A DNA stretch of 64,000 nt from an uncultured Bacteroidales bacterium (GCA_900318015.1 ONJB01000005.1:62001-126000); one strand, 5' to 3'. Shown: positions 27,312-35,664, counted from the stretch's first letter. Program-made: numbers and translations. Notes: generated from the letters alone by a model not told the origin.

Positions 27312-28771
27312 AACTGGGTACCGTTGACAGTGACGTTCTCGAAAGTGACGTTCTCGTAATAATGGGTTTCCACACCCTTGTCGGCCGTGAAGCTGCTGTT
27401 TCGGATGGTGAGGTTGCGCACCGGCATCTCTGGGAGGCCGTTCACGAAGACCGCCTGCTCCGCGCCCGCGCACGTGATATCAGAGAAGTGGAAGTCGCGG
27501 AACTCGGGGGTGGTCTCGTCGACCGGCTGGATGTCATCCTTCCCGTCCTTGGACATCTCCGTCGCGGAAACGCCCATGTAATAGAGATTGAAGATGACGC
27601 CGTAGGTGACGATGTCCTTCATGTAGATGTGGTCGCACCAGATGTCCTTCACCACGCCGCCGCGGCCGCGGGCGCTCTTGAACCGAAGGCCCACGTCCGT
27701 ACCGATGAAGCGGCAGCCCGTGACATGGATGTTCTCCACGCCGCCGGACATCTCGCTGCCCACCACGAAGCCGCCGTGCCCGTGATAGACCGTGCAGTCG
27801 GCGATGATGAGGTTGCGGCACTTCTTCCCGTGGTTGCGGCCGTCGGCGTCCTTGCCGGACTTGATGCAGATGGCGTCGTCGCCCACGTCGAAGGAGGATC
27901 CAGTGAGGATCACATTCTCGCAGGCGTCGATGTCGATGCCGTCGCCGTTGGTGGAAAAATGCGGGTTCCGGACGATGATGTCCTGGATCACGACATCCTT
28001 ACAATACAGCGGATGGAGATTCCAGCACGGGGAATTCTGGAACGTGCAATCCTTCAACAGGACGCGCTCGCAGTTGCGGAAGGAAAGCAGCACGGGACGG
28101 AGGAAAGTCTTGATTTCCTGCTCGTCCAGGGAAGGATCCTGATAATTCAGCGAGCCCGCGGTGGCGCGCGCCTTCGCGTAGCCCTCGTCCGGGAACCAGG
28201 TCTTGCCGTCCTCCGGGATGTAACCGCCGCGCTTGAGGATCGCGTTCCACTGGTCGTCGGAAACCTTGCGGCGCTTGACCTCGCGCCAGAATTCACCGCT
28301 GCCGTCGAAGATGCCGCCGCCGGTGATGGCGATGTCATGCGCGCCGGTGGCGTTGAGGGGAGACACGCAGCGGCGCACGTCCAGCCCCTCGAAGTTCGTG
28401 TCGATGATGGGGTACAGGTCCTGGTCCGGGTCGAAGACGACGATGGCGTCCTTGTCCACGAAAAGTTCGATGTGACTCTTCAGCTCGATCGGGCCAGTGC
28501 GCCAAATCCCAGCGGGAACGACGAGGCGTCCCCCGCCCTGCTGCGAGAGCTGGGCGATCGCCGACGCGAAAGCGTCCGTGTTCAGCGTCACGCCGTCGGC
28601 GACGCCGCCGAAGTCCGTCAGCACGACGGAGCGGTTGGGGATGGACGGTAGCTCCACCCGGGGCATATCGAAGGGAAGTCCCTCATACAGAGCGGCAAAT
28701 TCGTCTTTCTGGTTCCCTTGACAGGCCACAGCCAGGGCCAGGATCGGCAGGAGGAAGAAGCGTGCTTTCAT
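27308..28771 (-). CDS. GH28 polygalacturonase lipoprotein
   Basis: Hydrolase of alpha-1,4-linked galacturonan (endo/exo-polygalacturonase or rhamnogalacturonan hydrolase); surface or periplasmic. It has 487 residues from the ATG at 28771 (MKARFFLLPILALAVACQG, lipidated Cys 17). Family 28 motifs are all present: STNGDGIDIDACENV, DVGDDAICIKSGKD (catalytic Asp pair), GHGGFVVGSEMSGG (His) and LRFKSARGRGG (RxK). It is the first gene of the pectin operon, transcribed from the region shared with the divergent LacI-type regulator. A TAtaTTTG box (28804-28811) and two palindromic operator-like sites lie upstream. Confidence 0.94.
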   Translation of the reverse strand: MKARFFLLPILALAVACQGNQKDEFAALYEGLPFDMPRVELPSIPNRSVVLTDFGGVADGVTLNTDAFASAIAQLSQQGGGRLVVPAGIWRTGPIELKSHIELFVDKDAIVVFDPDQDLYPIIDTNFEGLDVRRCVSPLNATGAHDIAITGGGIFDGSGEFWREVKRRKVSDDQWNAILKRGGYIPEDGKTWFPDEGYAKARATAGSLNYQDPSLDEQEIKTFLRPVLLSFRNCERVLLKDCTFQNSPCWNLHPLYCKDVVIQDIIVRNPHFSTNGDGIDIDACENVILTGSSFDVGDDAICIKSGKDADGRNHGKKCRNLIIADCTVYHGHGGFVVGSEMSGGVENIHVTGCRFIGTDVGLRFKSARGRGGVVKDIWCDHIYMKDIVTYGVIFNLYYMGVSATEMSKDGKDDIQPVDETTPEFRDFHFSDITCAGAEQAVFVNGLPEMPVRNLTIRNSSFTADKGVETHYYENVTFENVTVNGTQL

Positions 28772-28803
28772 CAGTGGTTGCGTGCGGTTACTTTTCAACG
28801 GCT

Positions 28804-28811
28804 ACAAATAT
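28804..28811 (-). promoter_or_regulatory. -7 box of the pectin operon promoter
   Basis: On the minus strand TAtaTTTG matches the Bacteroidetes -7 consensus, 33 bases upstream of the GH28 ATG. No good TTTG lies 19-20 bases further upstream; instead the CCGTGCACGG palindrome (28831-28840) occupies the -33 region, as expected for a repressed or activator-dependent promoter. Confidence 0.5.
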
Positions 28812-28830
28812 AAAAACTATTTTTGAATTT

Positions 28831-28840
28831 CCGTGCACGG
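28831..28840. promoter_or_regulatory. Operator-like palindrome O1 (CCGTGCACGG)
   Basis: A perfect 10-bp palindrome, embedded in a wider interrupted inverted repeat (TTTCCGT...ACGGAAA, 28828-28849). It lies in the divergent region between GH28 and the LacI-type gene and is centred where the GH28 -33 box would be. Confidence 0.55.
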
Positions 28841-28893
28841 TAACGGAAATATTTTTCAACATCTTGTGTTGATAACACCCAGGGTCTCCGTGC

Positions 28894-28903
28894 CCGTGCA
28901 CGA
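28894..28903. promoter_or_regulatory. Operator-like palindrome O2 (CCGTGCACGA)
   Basis: Shares the 8-bp palindromic core CGTGCACG with O1 and lies exactly 63 bp away, about six helical turns. It sits just upstream of the LacI-type gene, whose product is the obvious candidate to bind both sites. Confidence 0.55.
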
Positions 28904-28964
28904 TTTTTCCGTTTTTTCTTGGAAAGTCCTTTTTTTATTTGCAGATTTGCAACCGGAAACCACT

Positions 28965-30017
28965 ATGGCACAGAACGAAAAGATCACCATCAACGACATC
29001 GCCCGTCGGACCGGCCTCTCCAAGGGGACGGTGGACCGCGTATTGCATAACCGAGGCGAAGTCTCGCGCAAGAGCTACGAGCGCGTGATGGAAGTGATCC
29101 GGGAACTGGGCTACGAGCCCAACGTGTACGCTTCCCTCCTCGCGAAGGGCAAAAAACACCTCGTGGCCGTCCTGATTCCCGCCAGCGAACCGGGCTCCTT
29201 CTGGGAGCTGGCCGCTTCCGGCATCGGCCGGGGCGTCGATTCGATGACCGCCGCCGGCGTGGAAGCCGTTCCGTTCCCCTACGACCAATACGACATCGAA
29301 TCGTTCCGCGCCGCCTGTGCAAAGGTGCTCGAGGCCGAGCCTTCCGGCGTCGTCCTCGCCCCGCTCTTCCAGGGCGAGACGGAGGTTTTTACCGGCAAAC
29401 TATCCGAAAGCGGGATCCCCTACTGTTTCATCGATTCAAGGCCCGACTCGAACGGCTACCTCGCCTATTTCGGCATGCCGCTGTACAAGAGCGGCTACCT
29501 GTGCGCGGACCAGCTCACCCGGGGACAGAACATCCGCGGCGCCCTGATCGTCCGCATCCGCCGCGACCGCTACCAGCAGTCGGACCCCACCGTGAACCGC
29601 CGCGCCGGCTTCCTGGACTATATGCTGGAGAACGCCCCCGACTGCAAGATCGACAACGTGTTCGTGGACCCGAACGACCCGCAAGGCATCTACACCACCC
29701 TGGACGGGTATTTCGCGGAACATCCTCAAGTGCGGCACATCGTGATGTTCAACTCCCGCATCCACCTCCTCGTCCCGTGGCTCGCCGCCCATCCGGACCC
29801 GGATCGCCGCGTCGTGGGATTCGACAACCTGAAAGAGAACATGGACGCCCTGCGGGACGGCACGGTCTCCGTCCTCATCGGCCAGCGCCCCGACGAGCAG
29901 GTCCGCCTCGCCATCGAGGCCCTCGCCGAGCACGCCCTCCTGGGCAAAGTTCCCCCGCGCAAGGACCACTTCATGCACATGGACATCCTTACGCGCTACA
30001 ACGTGGAGGATTATTAG
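28965..30017 (+). CDS. LacI-family regulator of the pectin operon
   Basis: DNA-binding sugar-responsive regulator, 350 residues from the ATG at 28965 (MAQNEKITINDIARRTGLSKG). An earlier in-frame start would run through the operator region and is rejected. The LacI helix-turn-helix is at 7-28 (ITINDIARRTGLSKGTVDRVL) followed by the hinge (LGYEPNVYASLLAKGKK). The rest is a periplasmic-binding-protein-like effector domain (VLIPASEPGSFWELAASGI; VVGFDNLKENMDALRDG). It is divergent from the GH28-to-exuT operon and shares its 193-bp regulatory region, so control of that operon and of itself is inferred. Its stop overlaps the convergent GH43-CE15 stop by a few bases. Confidence 0.92.
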   Translation: MAQNEKITINDIARRTGLSKGTVDRVLHNRGEVSRKSYERVMEVIRELGYEPNVYASLLAKGKKHLVAVLIPASEPGSFWELAASGIGRGVDSMTAAGVEAVPFPYDQYDIESFRAACAKVLEAEPSGVVLAPLFQGETEVFTGKLSESGIPYCFIDSRPDSNGYLAYFGMPLYKSGYLCADQLTRGQNIRGALIVRIRRDRYQQSDPTVNRRAGFLDYMLENAPDCKIDNVFVDPNDPQGIYTTLDGYFAEHPQVRHIVMFNSRIHLLVPWLAAHPDPDRRVVGFDNLKENMDALRDGTVSVLIGQRPDEQVRLAIEALAEHALLGKVPPRKDHFMHMDILTRYNVEDY

Positions 30018-32857
30018 AGATTCCGGTCCGCGAAATCCAGATACTGCAGCCAGTCGTAAAGCAGGATCTCGTGCCGGCCGGCACGGATGTGATAGCCGTT
30101 GCGGCCCCGGGAGACAGGATGCTCCACGGCCGGCCATTCTGAAGGGGCAAAACCCTCAAAACCATAGAGCCGATAGACCGGGGCGGCGTTCGCCAGCCCC
30201 AGGAATTCGCCGTGCGGGTCCGCCCAGCGGTCCTCGCTGCCGCTTTCCACGTAGAGGGGGCGCGGCGCGATGAGGGCCAGCAGTTCGTGCTGGTCAAAGG
30301 GCAGCATGGACTCGTTGTCCCCGTACTTGTGGAAGTTCCCGCAGAACCAGTACGGGAAATGGGTGTTGATCCGGCGGACAGTCTCGCCGAAGCGGCGGCG
30401 GGAAAGGGCCGCTCCCCCGCATCCGGAGGCATTGGAAACGACCATCGCGAAGCGGGTGTCGCGGGCGCCGGCCCAGACCGCCGCCTTACCCATCCGGGAG
30501 TGGCCGAAAACCGCCACACGGGAGGCGTCGACATCGACGTCCGTCTCCAGATAGTCCAGGGCGCGGGACAAGCCCCAACCCCAGGCGGCAAGGACACCCC
30601 AAGTGTAACCGTCATACATTGAGCGGATTCCGGGATAGCCATCCGCATCGGGCACGACGTCCTCGCAGCAATAGGTCGCCACGGCATAGCCCCGTTCCAG
30701 GATGTCCCGGAGCGGCCAGCGCTGTTGCTGGGAGCCGCGCGGATTCACCGTAAAATCCTTCCGGTACCGGACCGAATCCGGCAGGAAAATGCCGGGGTCC
30801 GTGCCGATGGTATGGTTCCCGAAGAAATTGACGCCCATGAAGGCCGGCGCCGGGCCTTTCCGCCGGTTCGGAATGTACAGCAGAAGGTCCTCGTAGGCTG
30901 ATTCTTCCTGGTCGAAGAAAATCCGCACCTGTCGTCGGGTGGCCAGGCCGTCCAAGGCGGCGGGGTCATTGTCGCGGACGTGGAAATGCAGGCCCTCCGG
31001 CTTGCCGGGAACGCTGCCGAACATTTCTTCCTCGAACAGTTTCACCAACTCGGGGCGGCGTTTCTTCTCCCAATCTTTCACGGTACGGGTTCCAGCCAAG
31101 AGGTCCGGAAGCGTGTAGGCCGGCACTTTCTCCTCGTCATAGAGAAAGCCTTCCAGCGGGTCGAAAGCCGGTTTGACCACGAGGTCCGTCACGTCCATCC
31201 AGCCGGAATCGTTCTTGGCCGCGAACCGGTTGCACCAGAATCCGAACTTCGCGCCCACCCACAGCTCGGGCTGCGCCTTGAAGTTTCCTTCCACGCCGGT
31301 AAAGCGCTTACCATCAAGACTGTAGCTGAACCGGCAAACCGCATCGGGGACATTCCCATCCACGGCCTTCGCCCGGACATCCAGTTCCACCCAGACGACG
31401 ACTTCGGGCACATCGGGATAGTTGACCAACGGAACGTTCTTCGATTCCCGGTCATGCGGCAGGGGTTCGTAACGATACGGCAGGACCGCCAGTTCGCGAA
31501 CGGTTTCCACACCGCCTTTGTCGGCCTGCAGGCATTCGACATAATCGAGCCGGGCGCCGCCGGGTGTATCGGTGAGGCGCAGGCCGGCATAATCGTTCCC
31601 TATCACGGCGAAACCGGCCTGCTCGCCCCGCTCCTTGAGCTGCGGGTTCGGCCGGAAAGAGAGCTTCGCCCGGACGGTGAACCGCTCGGCCGGGAACTTC
31701 TGCGCCAGGAAATTCGGGCAGTCCCACAGGCTCCGGTACGGCCAGGTCTGGTGGACCGAATACAATCGCACGCCGTCCGGCAGCGCATAGTGCCAATACG
31801 GCGACGGCAACGCCGGATACTGCCATTCCAGGCCGATGCCGTAGGGTTTGTAAGCGGTTCTAGATTCCTTCGCTTCGCTCGGAATGACAGTGGGCTTCCT
31901 ATAGTCCCCCACCGGCTGCCCCACACCGTCCCCGTCGGGATCCACGCCGATGAGCGGCCAGCCATCGGCCCGCCAGGTCATCGGCTGGAGGTGCAGGATG
32001 CGCCCGTAGGCGCCCTTGTCCTGGAAATGGAGGAACCAGTCCTCCCCTTCCGGCGTATCCACCCAGGCTCCCTGATGGGGGCCGTTGACAGTACCCGGCG
32101 CCCAGGCCATCACAATGCGCTCCTCGTAGGGGCCGAACGGATTGTCAGCCCGCAGGACCGTCTGCCAGCCCGTGGCCACGCCGCCGGCCGGCGAGAAGAT
32201 GTAATACTTCCCGTCCCGCTTGTAGAACTTCGTTCCCTCGATGGTCGGCTGGCTCAGATGCCCGTCATACACGATGCGGGAAGGGCCCAGCAGGCGCGTC
32301 CCGTCCGGTGCCATCGGCGCGACAAAAAGAATGCTCTTGACTCCCGCCCGGGACCCGGCGCAACCGTGTGACAGATAAGCCTTTCCATCCTCGTCCCAGA
32401 AAGGGCACGGGTCGATGAAACCTTTCTCCCGGACCACCCACACGGGCGGTTCCCATGGACCCGCAGGATCCTGCGTCCGCACCATGAAGATGCCTCGGTC
32501 CGGGTCACCCACATAGATGTAGTACCAGCCCTCGTGATACCGGATCGCCGGCGCCCACACGGCCTTGCCGTGGTGCACCACCGTCCGGAAATCGTTCTCA
32601 GGACCGTCCCAACCGGCTCCGGGGTACTCCGTCAGCGCCGCACCCACGAGCTCCCAGTTCACCAGGTCCCGCGAATGCAGGATGGGCAGTCCCGGGAAGC
32701 AGTTGAACGACGACGCCGTCATCCAATAGTCCTCCCCCACCCGGCACACGTCCGGATCGGAATAATCGGCATGCAGCACCGGATTCTGATACCGGAACTG
32801 GGCAAAAAGGCCGCCGCATACGAACGCGGCAGCCAGGAGAGAGAGGATTCGTTTCAT
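30014..32857 (-). CDS. GH43 glycosidase fused to a CE15-type uronoyl esterase
   Basis: Secreted bifunctional enzyme, 947 residues; signal MKRILSLLAAAFVCGGLFAQ. Residues ~20-330 are a GH43 five-blade propeller: HADYSDPDVCRVGEDYW (base Asp), GFIDPCPFWDEDGKAYLSHG (pKa Asp) and QPTIEGTKFYKRDG (acid Glu). Residues ~355-570 form a GH43-associated C-terminal beta-sandwich. Residues ~580-947 are an alpha/beta hydrolase like CE15 glucuronoyl esterases: VAVFGHSRMGKAAVWAGA (Ser ~787), SNASGCGGAALSRRRFGE, LLALIAPRPLYV and GYHIRAGRHE (His ~929). The linker at ~323-332 (VIPSEAKESR) is encoded by a REP-like element (31861-31889). It is the last gene of the lacI-kdgK-eda operon, 2 bases after eda. The substrate is not certain: arabinan/xylan side chains ester-linked to uronic acid are plausible. 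Confidence 0.9.
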   Translation of the reverse strand: MKRILSLLAAAFVCGGLFAQFRYQNPVLHADYSDPDVCRVGEDYWMTASSFNCFPGLPILHSRDLVNWELVGAALTEYPGAGWDGPENDFRTVVHHGKAVWAPAIRYHEGWYYIYVGDPDRGIFMVRTQDPAGPWEPPVWVVREKGFIDPCPFWDEDGKAYLSHGCAGSRAGVKSILFVAPMAPDGTRLLGPSRIVYDGHLSQPTIEGTKFYKRDGKYYIFSPAGGVATGWQTVLRADNPFGPYEERIVMAWAPGTVNGPHQGAWVDTPEGEDWFLHFQDKGAYGRILHLQPMTWRADGWPLIGVDPDGDGVGQPVGDYRKPTVIPSEAKESRTAYKPYGIGLEWQYPALPSPYWHYALPDGVRLYSVHQTWPYRSLWDCPNFLAQKFPAERFTVRAKLSFRPNPQLKERGEQAGFAVIGNDYAGLRLTDTPGGARLDYVECLQADKGGVETVRELAVLPYRYEPLPHDRESKNVPLVNYPDVPEVVVWVELDVRAKAVDGNVPDAVCRFSYSLDGKRFTGVEGNFKAQPELWVGAKFGFWCNRFAAKNDSGWMDVTDLVVKPAFDPLEGFLYDEEKVPAYTLPDLLAGTRTVKDWEKKRRPELVKLFEEEMFGSVPGKPEGLHFHVRDNDPAALDGLATRRQVRIFFDQEESAYEDLLLYIPNRRKGPAPAFMGVNFFGNHTIGTDPGIFLPDSVRYRKDFTVNPRGSQQQRWPLRDILERGYAVATYCCEDVVPDADGYPGIRSMYDGYTWGVLAAWGWGLSRALDYLETDVDVDASRVAVFGHSRMGKAAVWAGARDTRFAMVVSNASGCGGAALSRRRFGETVRRINTHFPYWFCGNFHKYGDNESMLPFDQHELLALIAPRPLYVESGSEDRWADPHGEFLGLANAAPVYRLYGFEGFAPSEWPAVEHPVSRGRNGYHIRAGRHEILLYDWLQYLDFADRNL
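31861..31889. repeat. REP-like element inside the GH43-CE15 coding sequence
   Basis: TAGATTCC ... GGAATGACA, an imperfect inverted repeat (ATTCC/GGAAT arms). Its ends match the intergenic element at 9368-9393. It is in frame and translated as part of the linker after the GH43 propeller (VIPSEAKESR), a peptide type that commonly arises from such dispersed repeats. Confidence 0.6.
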
Positions 32858-32859
32858 AC

Positions 32860-33522
32860 TTACGCCTTAAACCAGTCGAGGCACTTCGCGCAGAGGGCGG
32901 AGACAGAGGCCCAGTCACCGGCCTTGAGGACGTCCTTCGGGAAAAGCTTGGAACCCATGCCCACGGCGGTGACGCCGGACTTGGCCCAGGCCGTGAGGTT
33001 CTCCTCGGTGGGTTCCACCGCGCCGGTGCACATGATCATCGCCCACGGCAGCGGGCCGAGGACGTTCTTCACGAACGCAGGACCGCCCACGGTGCCGGCC
33101 GGGAACACCTTCACCAGGTCGCAGCCCAGCTCCATCGCATGGACGATCTCCGACACGGTGCCGCAACCAGGGCTGTACGGCACGCCGCGGCGGTTGCACA
33201 GCGGCGCCACCTCGTCCACCAGGCACGGCGACACGAGGAAGTCCGCGCCGAGCTGCAGGTACAGCGCAGCCGTCGGCGCATCGAGGATCGTACCGGCGCC
33301 GAAAGCCATCTCCGGGCACTCGGCCCGCACGAAGGAAATCACCTCCTTGAACACCCGATGGGCGCCGTCGCCCCGGTTCGTGAACTCGAATGCGCGGATC
33401 CCGCCGTCATAGCAGGCCTTGACCACCTTCTTGGTCAGTTCCACATCCGCATTGTAAAACACCGGCACGATCCCGGTGCCCTTGATGATACCGACAGTAT
33501 CGAATTTCTTGAATTTTGCCAT
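32860..33522 (-). CDS. eda: 2-keto-3-deoxy-6-phosphogluconate aldolase
   Basis: Cytoplasmic class I aldolase that splits KDPG into pyruvate and glyceraldehyde-3-phosphate, the last step of uronate catabolism. It has 220 residues, the usual length for Eda. GIRAFEFTNRGDG carries the active-site Glu and phosphate-binding residues. CDLVKVFPAGTVGG carries the Schiff-base Lys. FLVSPCLVDEVAPLCNRRGV and the C-terminal TAVGMGSKLFPKDVL complete the barrel. It starts 8 bases after the kdgK stop and ends 2 bases before the GH43-CE15 start, in a tight operon. Confidence 0.96.
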   Translation of the reverse strand: MAKFKKFDTVGIIKGTGIVPVFYNADVELTKKVVKACYDGGIRAFEFTNRGDGAHRVFKEVISFVRAECPEMAFGAGTILDAPTAALYLQLGADFLVSPCLVDEVAPLCNRRGVPYSPGCGTVSEIVHAMELGCDLVKVFPAGTVGGPAFVKNVLGPLPWAMIMCTGAVEPTEENLTAWAKSGVTAVGMGSKLFPKDVLKAGDWASVSALCAKCLDWFKA

Positions 33523-33530
33523 ATTCCAAA

Positions 33531-34568
33531 TTATCTGCTGACCCGGCCGGAACCGCCGCCGGCGATGAGACCTTCGACTTCGGCGACGGTGACGCGGTTG
33601 TAGTCGCCGATGATGGTGTGCTTGAGGCAGGAGGCCGCCGCCGCGAACTCGATGGCCTTCTGGTCCGTGTCGTAGGCCAGGAGACCGTACAGGAGACCGC
33701 CCATGAAGGAGTCGCCGCCGCCCACCCTGTCGACGATGTGGGTGATGTCGTACCGGCGGCTCTGCCAGAGCGTCTTGCCGTCATAGAGGACACCGCCCCA
33801 GGTGTTGTGGTTCGCATTGATGGAGCCGCGGAGGGTCACCGCGACCTTCTTGCAGCGCGGGAACTTGTCCATGAGCTGGCGGCAGACGCTGATGAACGCG
33901 GTCTGGTCGATCTCGCCGCCGGTCTTCTCCGCGTCGAAGCCCTCGGGCTTGATGCCGAACTCCTTCTCCGCGTCCTCCTCGTTGCCGAGGATGAGGTCGC
34001 AGCCTTCCACGAGGGCGGGCATGACCTCGGAAGCGGACTTGCCGTACTTCCACAGCTTCTTGCGGTAGTTGAGGTCGCAGGAGACCTTCACGCCCATCTC
34101 GTTGGCGACCTTGATGGCCTCCAGGCAGGCGTCCGCCGCACCCTGGGAGAGCGCCGGGGTGATGCCGGTCCAGTGGAACCAGTCGGCTCCCTCGAGGACC
34201 TTGTGCCAGTCCACCATACCGGGCTGGATCTCGGAGATGGCGGAATGGGCCCGGTCGTAAACGACTTTGGAACCGCGCGCGACGGCGCCGGTCTCCAGAT
34301 AATAGATACCCACGCGGTCACCGCCCCAGACGATGCCGTCGGTACCGACGCCGAGGCCGCGGAGCTCCGCGACGCACATGTCGGCGATGTCGTTCTTGGG
34401 AAGACGGGTGACGAACTGGGTGTCGATGCCGTAATTGGCCAGGGAGACGGCCACGTTGGCCTCGCCGCCGCCGAAGGTGGCGTCGAACTGATGGGCCTGC
34501 GAGAAGCGCAGGTAACCGGGGGTGGAGAGGCGAAGCATCACTTCGCCGAAGGTAACTACTTTAGGCAT
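33531..34568 (-). CDS. kdgK: 2-keto-3-deoxygluconate kinase (PfkB family)
   Basis: Cytoplasmic ribokinase-family kinase that phosphorylates 2-keto-3-deoxygluconate to KDPG. It has 345 residues. N-terminal motif FGGGEANVAVSLANYG and the C-terminal PfkB signature DRVGGGDSFMGGLLYGLLAYD (catalytic Asp in GGGDSF) are intact. The central QFVTRLPKNDIADMCVAEL and VAVTLRGSINANHNTWGG segments fit KdgK. It begins one base after the lacI stop and precedes eda, so the operon delivers KDG from both the UxaA and KduD branches to Eda. Confidence 0.95.
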   Translation of the reverse strand: MPKVVTFGEVMLRLSTPGYLRFSQAHQFDATFGGGEANVAVSLANYGIDTQFVTRLPKNDIADMCVAELRGLGVGTDGIVWGGDRVGIYYLETGAVARGSKVVYDRAHSAISEIQPGMVDWHKVLEGADWFHWTGITPALSQGAADACLEAIKVANEMGVKVSCDLNYRKKLWKYGKSASEVMPALVEGCDLILGNEEDAEKEFGIKPEGFDAEKTGGEIDQTAFISVCRQLMDKFPRCKKVAVTLRGSINANHNTWGGVLYDGKTLWQSRRYDITHIVDRVGGGDSFMGGLLYGLLAYDTDQKAIEFAAAASCLKHTIIGDYNRVTVAEVEGLIAGGGSGRVSR

Positions 34569-34569
34569 A

Positions 34570-35571
34570 TTATATCGATAGGTTTTGTAGCTGGTTACGG
34601 CAGGAGGATTCCCGCACTTTCAATTCCATGGGCACGACGACGGTCCCCTCCTCCCCGGCCAGGAAAGCCTGGGCTGCCTGACGGCCCATTTCGAAGGGGT
34701 TCAAGGCAAGGGAACTCATGGACGGGGTCATCAGGGAGGTGAAAGCCTCGTTGGCCGTTCCCACGATGCCGAAGTCCTCCGGGATGCGGAGGCCCCGCGA
34801 GCGGGCAGCCTCGATGGCGCCGAGGGCGGAGAAGTCGCCGGCGCTGTAGAGGGCGTCGCAGCCCGCGTCGATGGCTTTCAGGCCCGCCTCGAAGCCGGTT
34901 TCCCGGACGATGGTATCGTAATGGACCAGGGATTCGTCCACGGGAAGGCCGCTGTCCCGGAGCGCCTGGCGGTACCCTTCCAACCGGGCGGCATACGCCT
35001 CGGAGTTCATATATCCCGCGAGCGTGCCGATGCGCCGGTATCCCTGCTCCACCAGATGCTTCGTGGCGGCATAGGCGCCCTCGAAGTTGTTGCTGACGAC
35101 CTTCGCGCCGGGCAGCTCGCTGAACACGCGGTCGAACTGCACGAGCGGGATCCGGTCGCCAAGGACGTCCAGGATATGGTTTCCGTTGTCCGAGCCGATG
35201 GCATGGGACATCAGCACCCCCGCCACCTGGTTGTTCCGGAGCGTCCGGAGCGCCTTTACCTCCGCCTCGAACCGTTCGTGGGTCTGGCAGATCAGGACGC
35301 AGTAGCCGGCCGCCTCCAGGATGGACTCGGCCCCGCCGATGACGTTGGAGAAGAAGTTGCGGTGGATGCGCGGGACGATGATCCCGACGATGTCGGAACG
35401 TCCCTTCCGGAGATTGGAGGCGACGATATTGCGCTCATAGCCCATTTCCGCCGCCATCCTTTCGACGGCCAGGCGGGTTTCCTCCTTCACACGCGGGCTG
35501 CCGGAAAGCGCCCGCGAAACCGTGGAAGGCGTCACCCCGAGGGCGGCTGCTATGTCGGAGATCGTAACCAT
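34570..35571 (-). CDS. LacI-family regulator of the KDG operon
   Basis: Sugar-responsive DNA-binding regulator, 333 residues, starting MVTISDIAAALGVTPSTVSRAL, so the helix-turn-helix begins at residue 3 and no earlier start is needed. The hinge is MGYERNIVASNLRKGRSD and the effector domain includes IVGIIVPRIHRNFFSNVIGG and PEDFGIVGTANEAFTSLMTPSMSSL. It is first in the operon lacI-kdgK-eda-GH43/CE15. A perfect 14-bp palindrome (35605-35618) overlaps its own -33 box and recurs upstream of kduD. It is therefore inferred to autoregulate and to co-regulate kduD-kduI. The transcript seems almost leaderless: the -7 box ends only 7 bases before the ATG. Confidence 0.92.
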   Translation of the reverse strand: MVTISDIAAALGVTPSTVSRALSGSPRVKEETRLAVERMAAEMGYERNIVASNLRKGRSDIVGIIVPRIHRNFFSNVIGGAESILEAAGYCVLICQTHERFEAEVKALRTLRNNQVAGVLMSHAIGSDNGNHILDVLGDRIPLVQFDRVFSELPGAKVVSNNFEGAYAATKHLVEQGYRRIGTLAGYMNSEAYAARLEGYRQALRDSGLPVDESLVHYDTIVRETGFEAGLKAIDAGCDALYSAGDFSALGAIEAARSRGLRIPEDFGIVGTANEAFTSLMTPSMSSLALNPFEMGRQAAQAFLAGEEGTVVVPMELKVRESSCRNQLQNLSI

Positions 35572-35578
35572 CGCGGTG

Positions 35579-35610
35579 CAAAGATAGCGAAGTTTCCGGA
35601 ATAATACAAA
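35579..35610 (-). promoter_or_regulatory. Promoter of the lacI-kdgK-eda operon
   Basis: On the minus strand TTTG (35607-35610), a 20-base spacer and TAtcTTTG (35579-35586) match the Bacteroidetes consensus. The TTTG lies inside the palindrome at 35605-35618. The ATG at 35571 begins about 8 bases downstream of the -7 box. Confidence 0.7.
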
Positions 35611-35618
35611 CGTTTGTA
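35605..35618. promoter_or_regulatory. LacI-type operator upstream of lacI-kdgK
   Basis: TACAAACGTTTGTA is a perfect 14-bp palindrome with the central CG typical of LacI-family operators. It is identical to the core of the site at 36878-36893 and covers the -33 box, consistent with repression. Confidence 0.75.
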
Positions 35619-35664
35619 CAAAGTTCTCGAAAAAAGCCCGGCGGGCAGCCGGGCCAAGAAAAGA

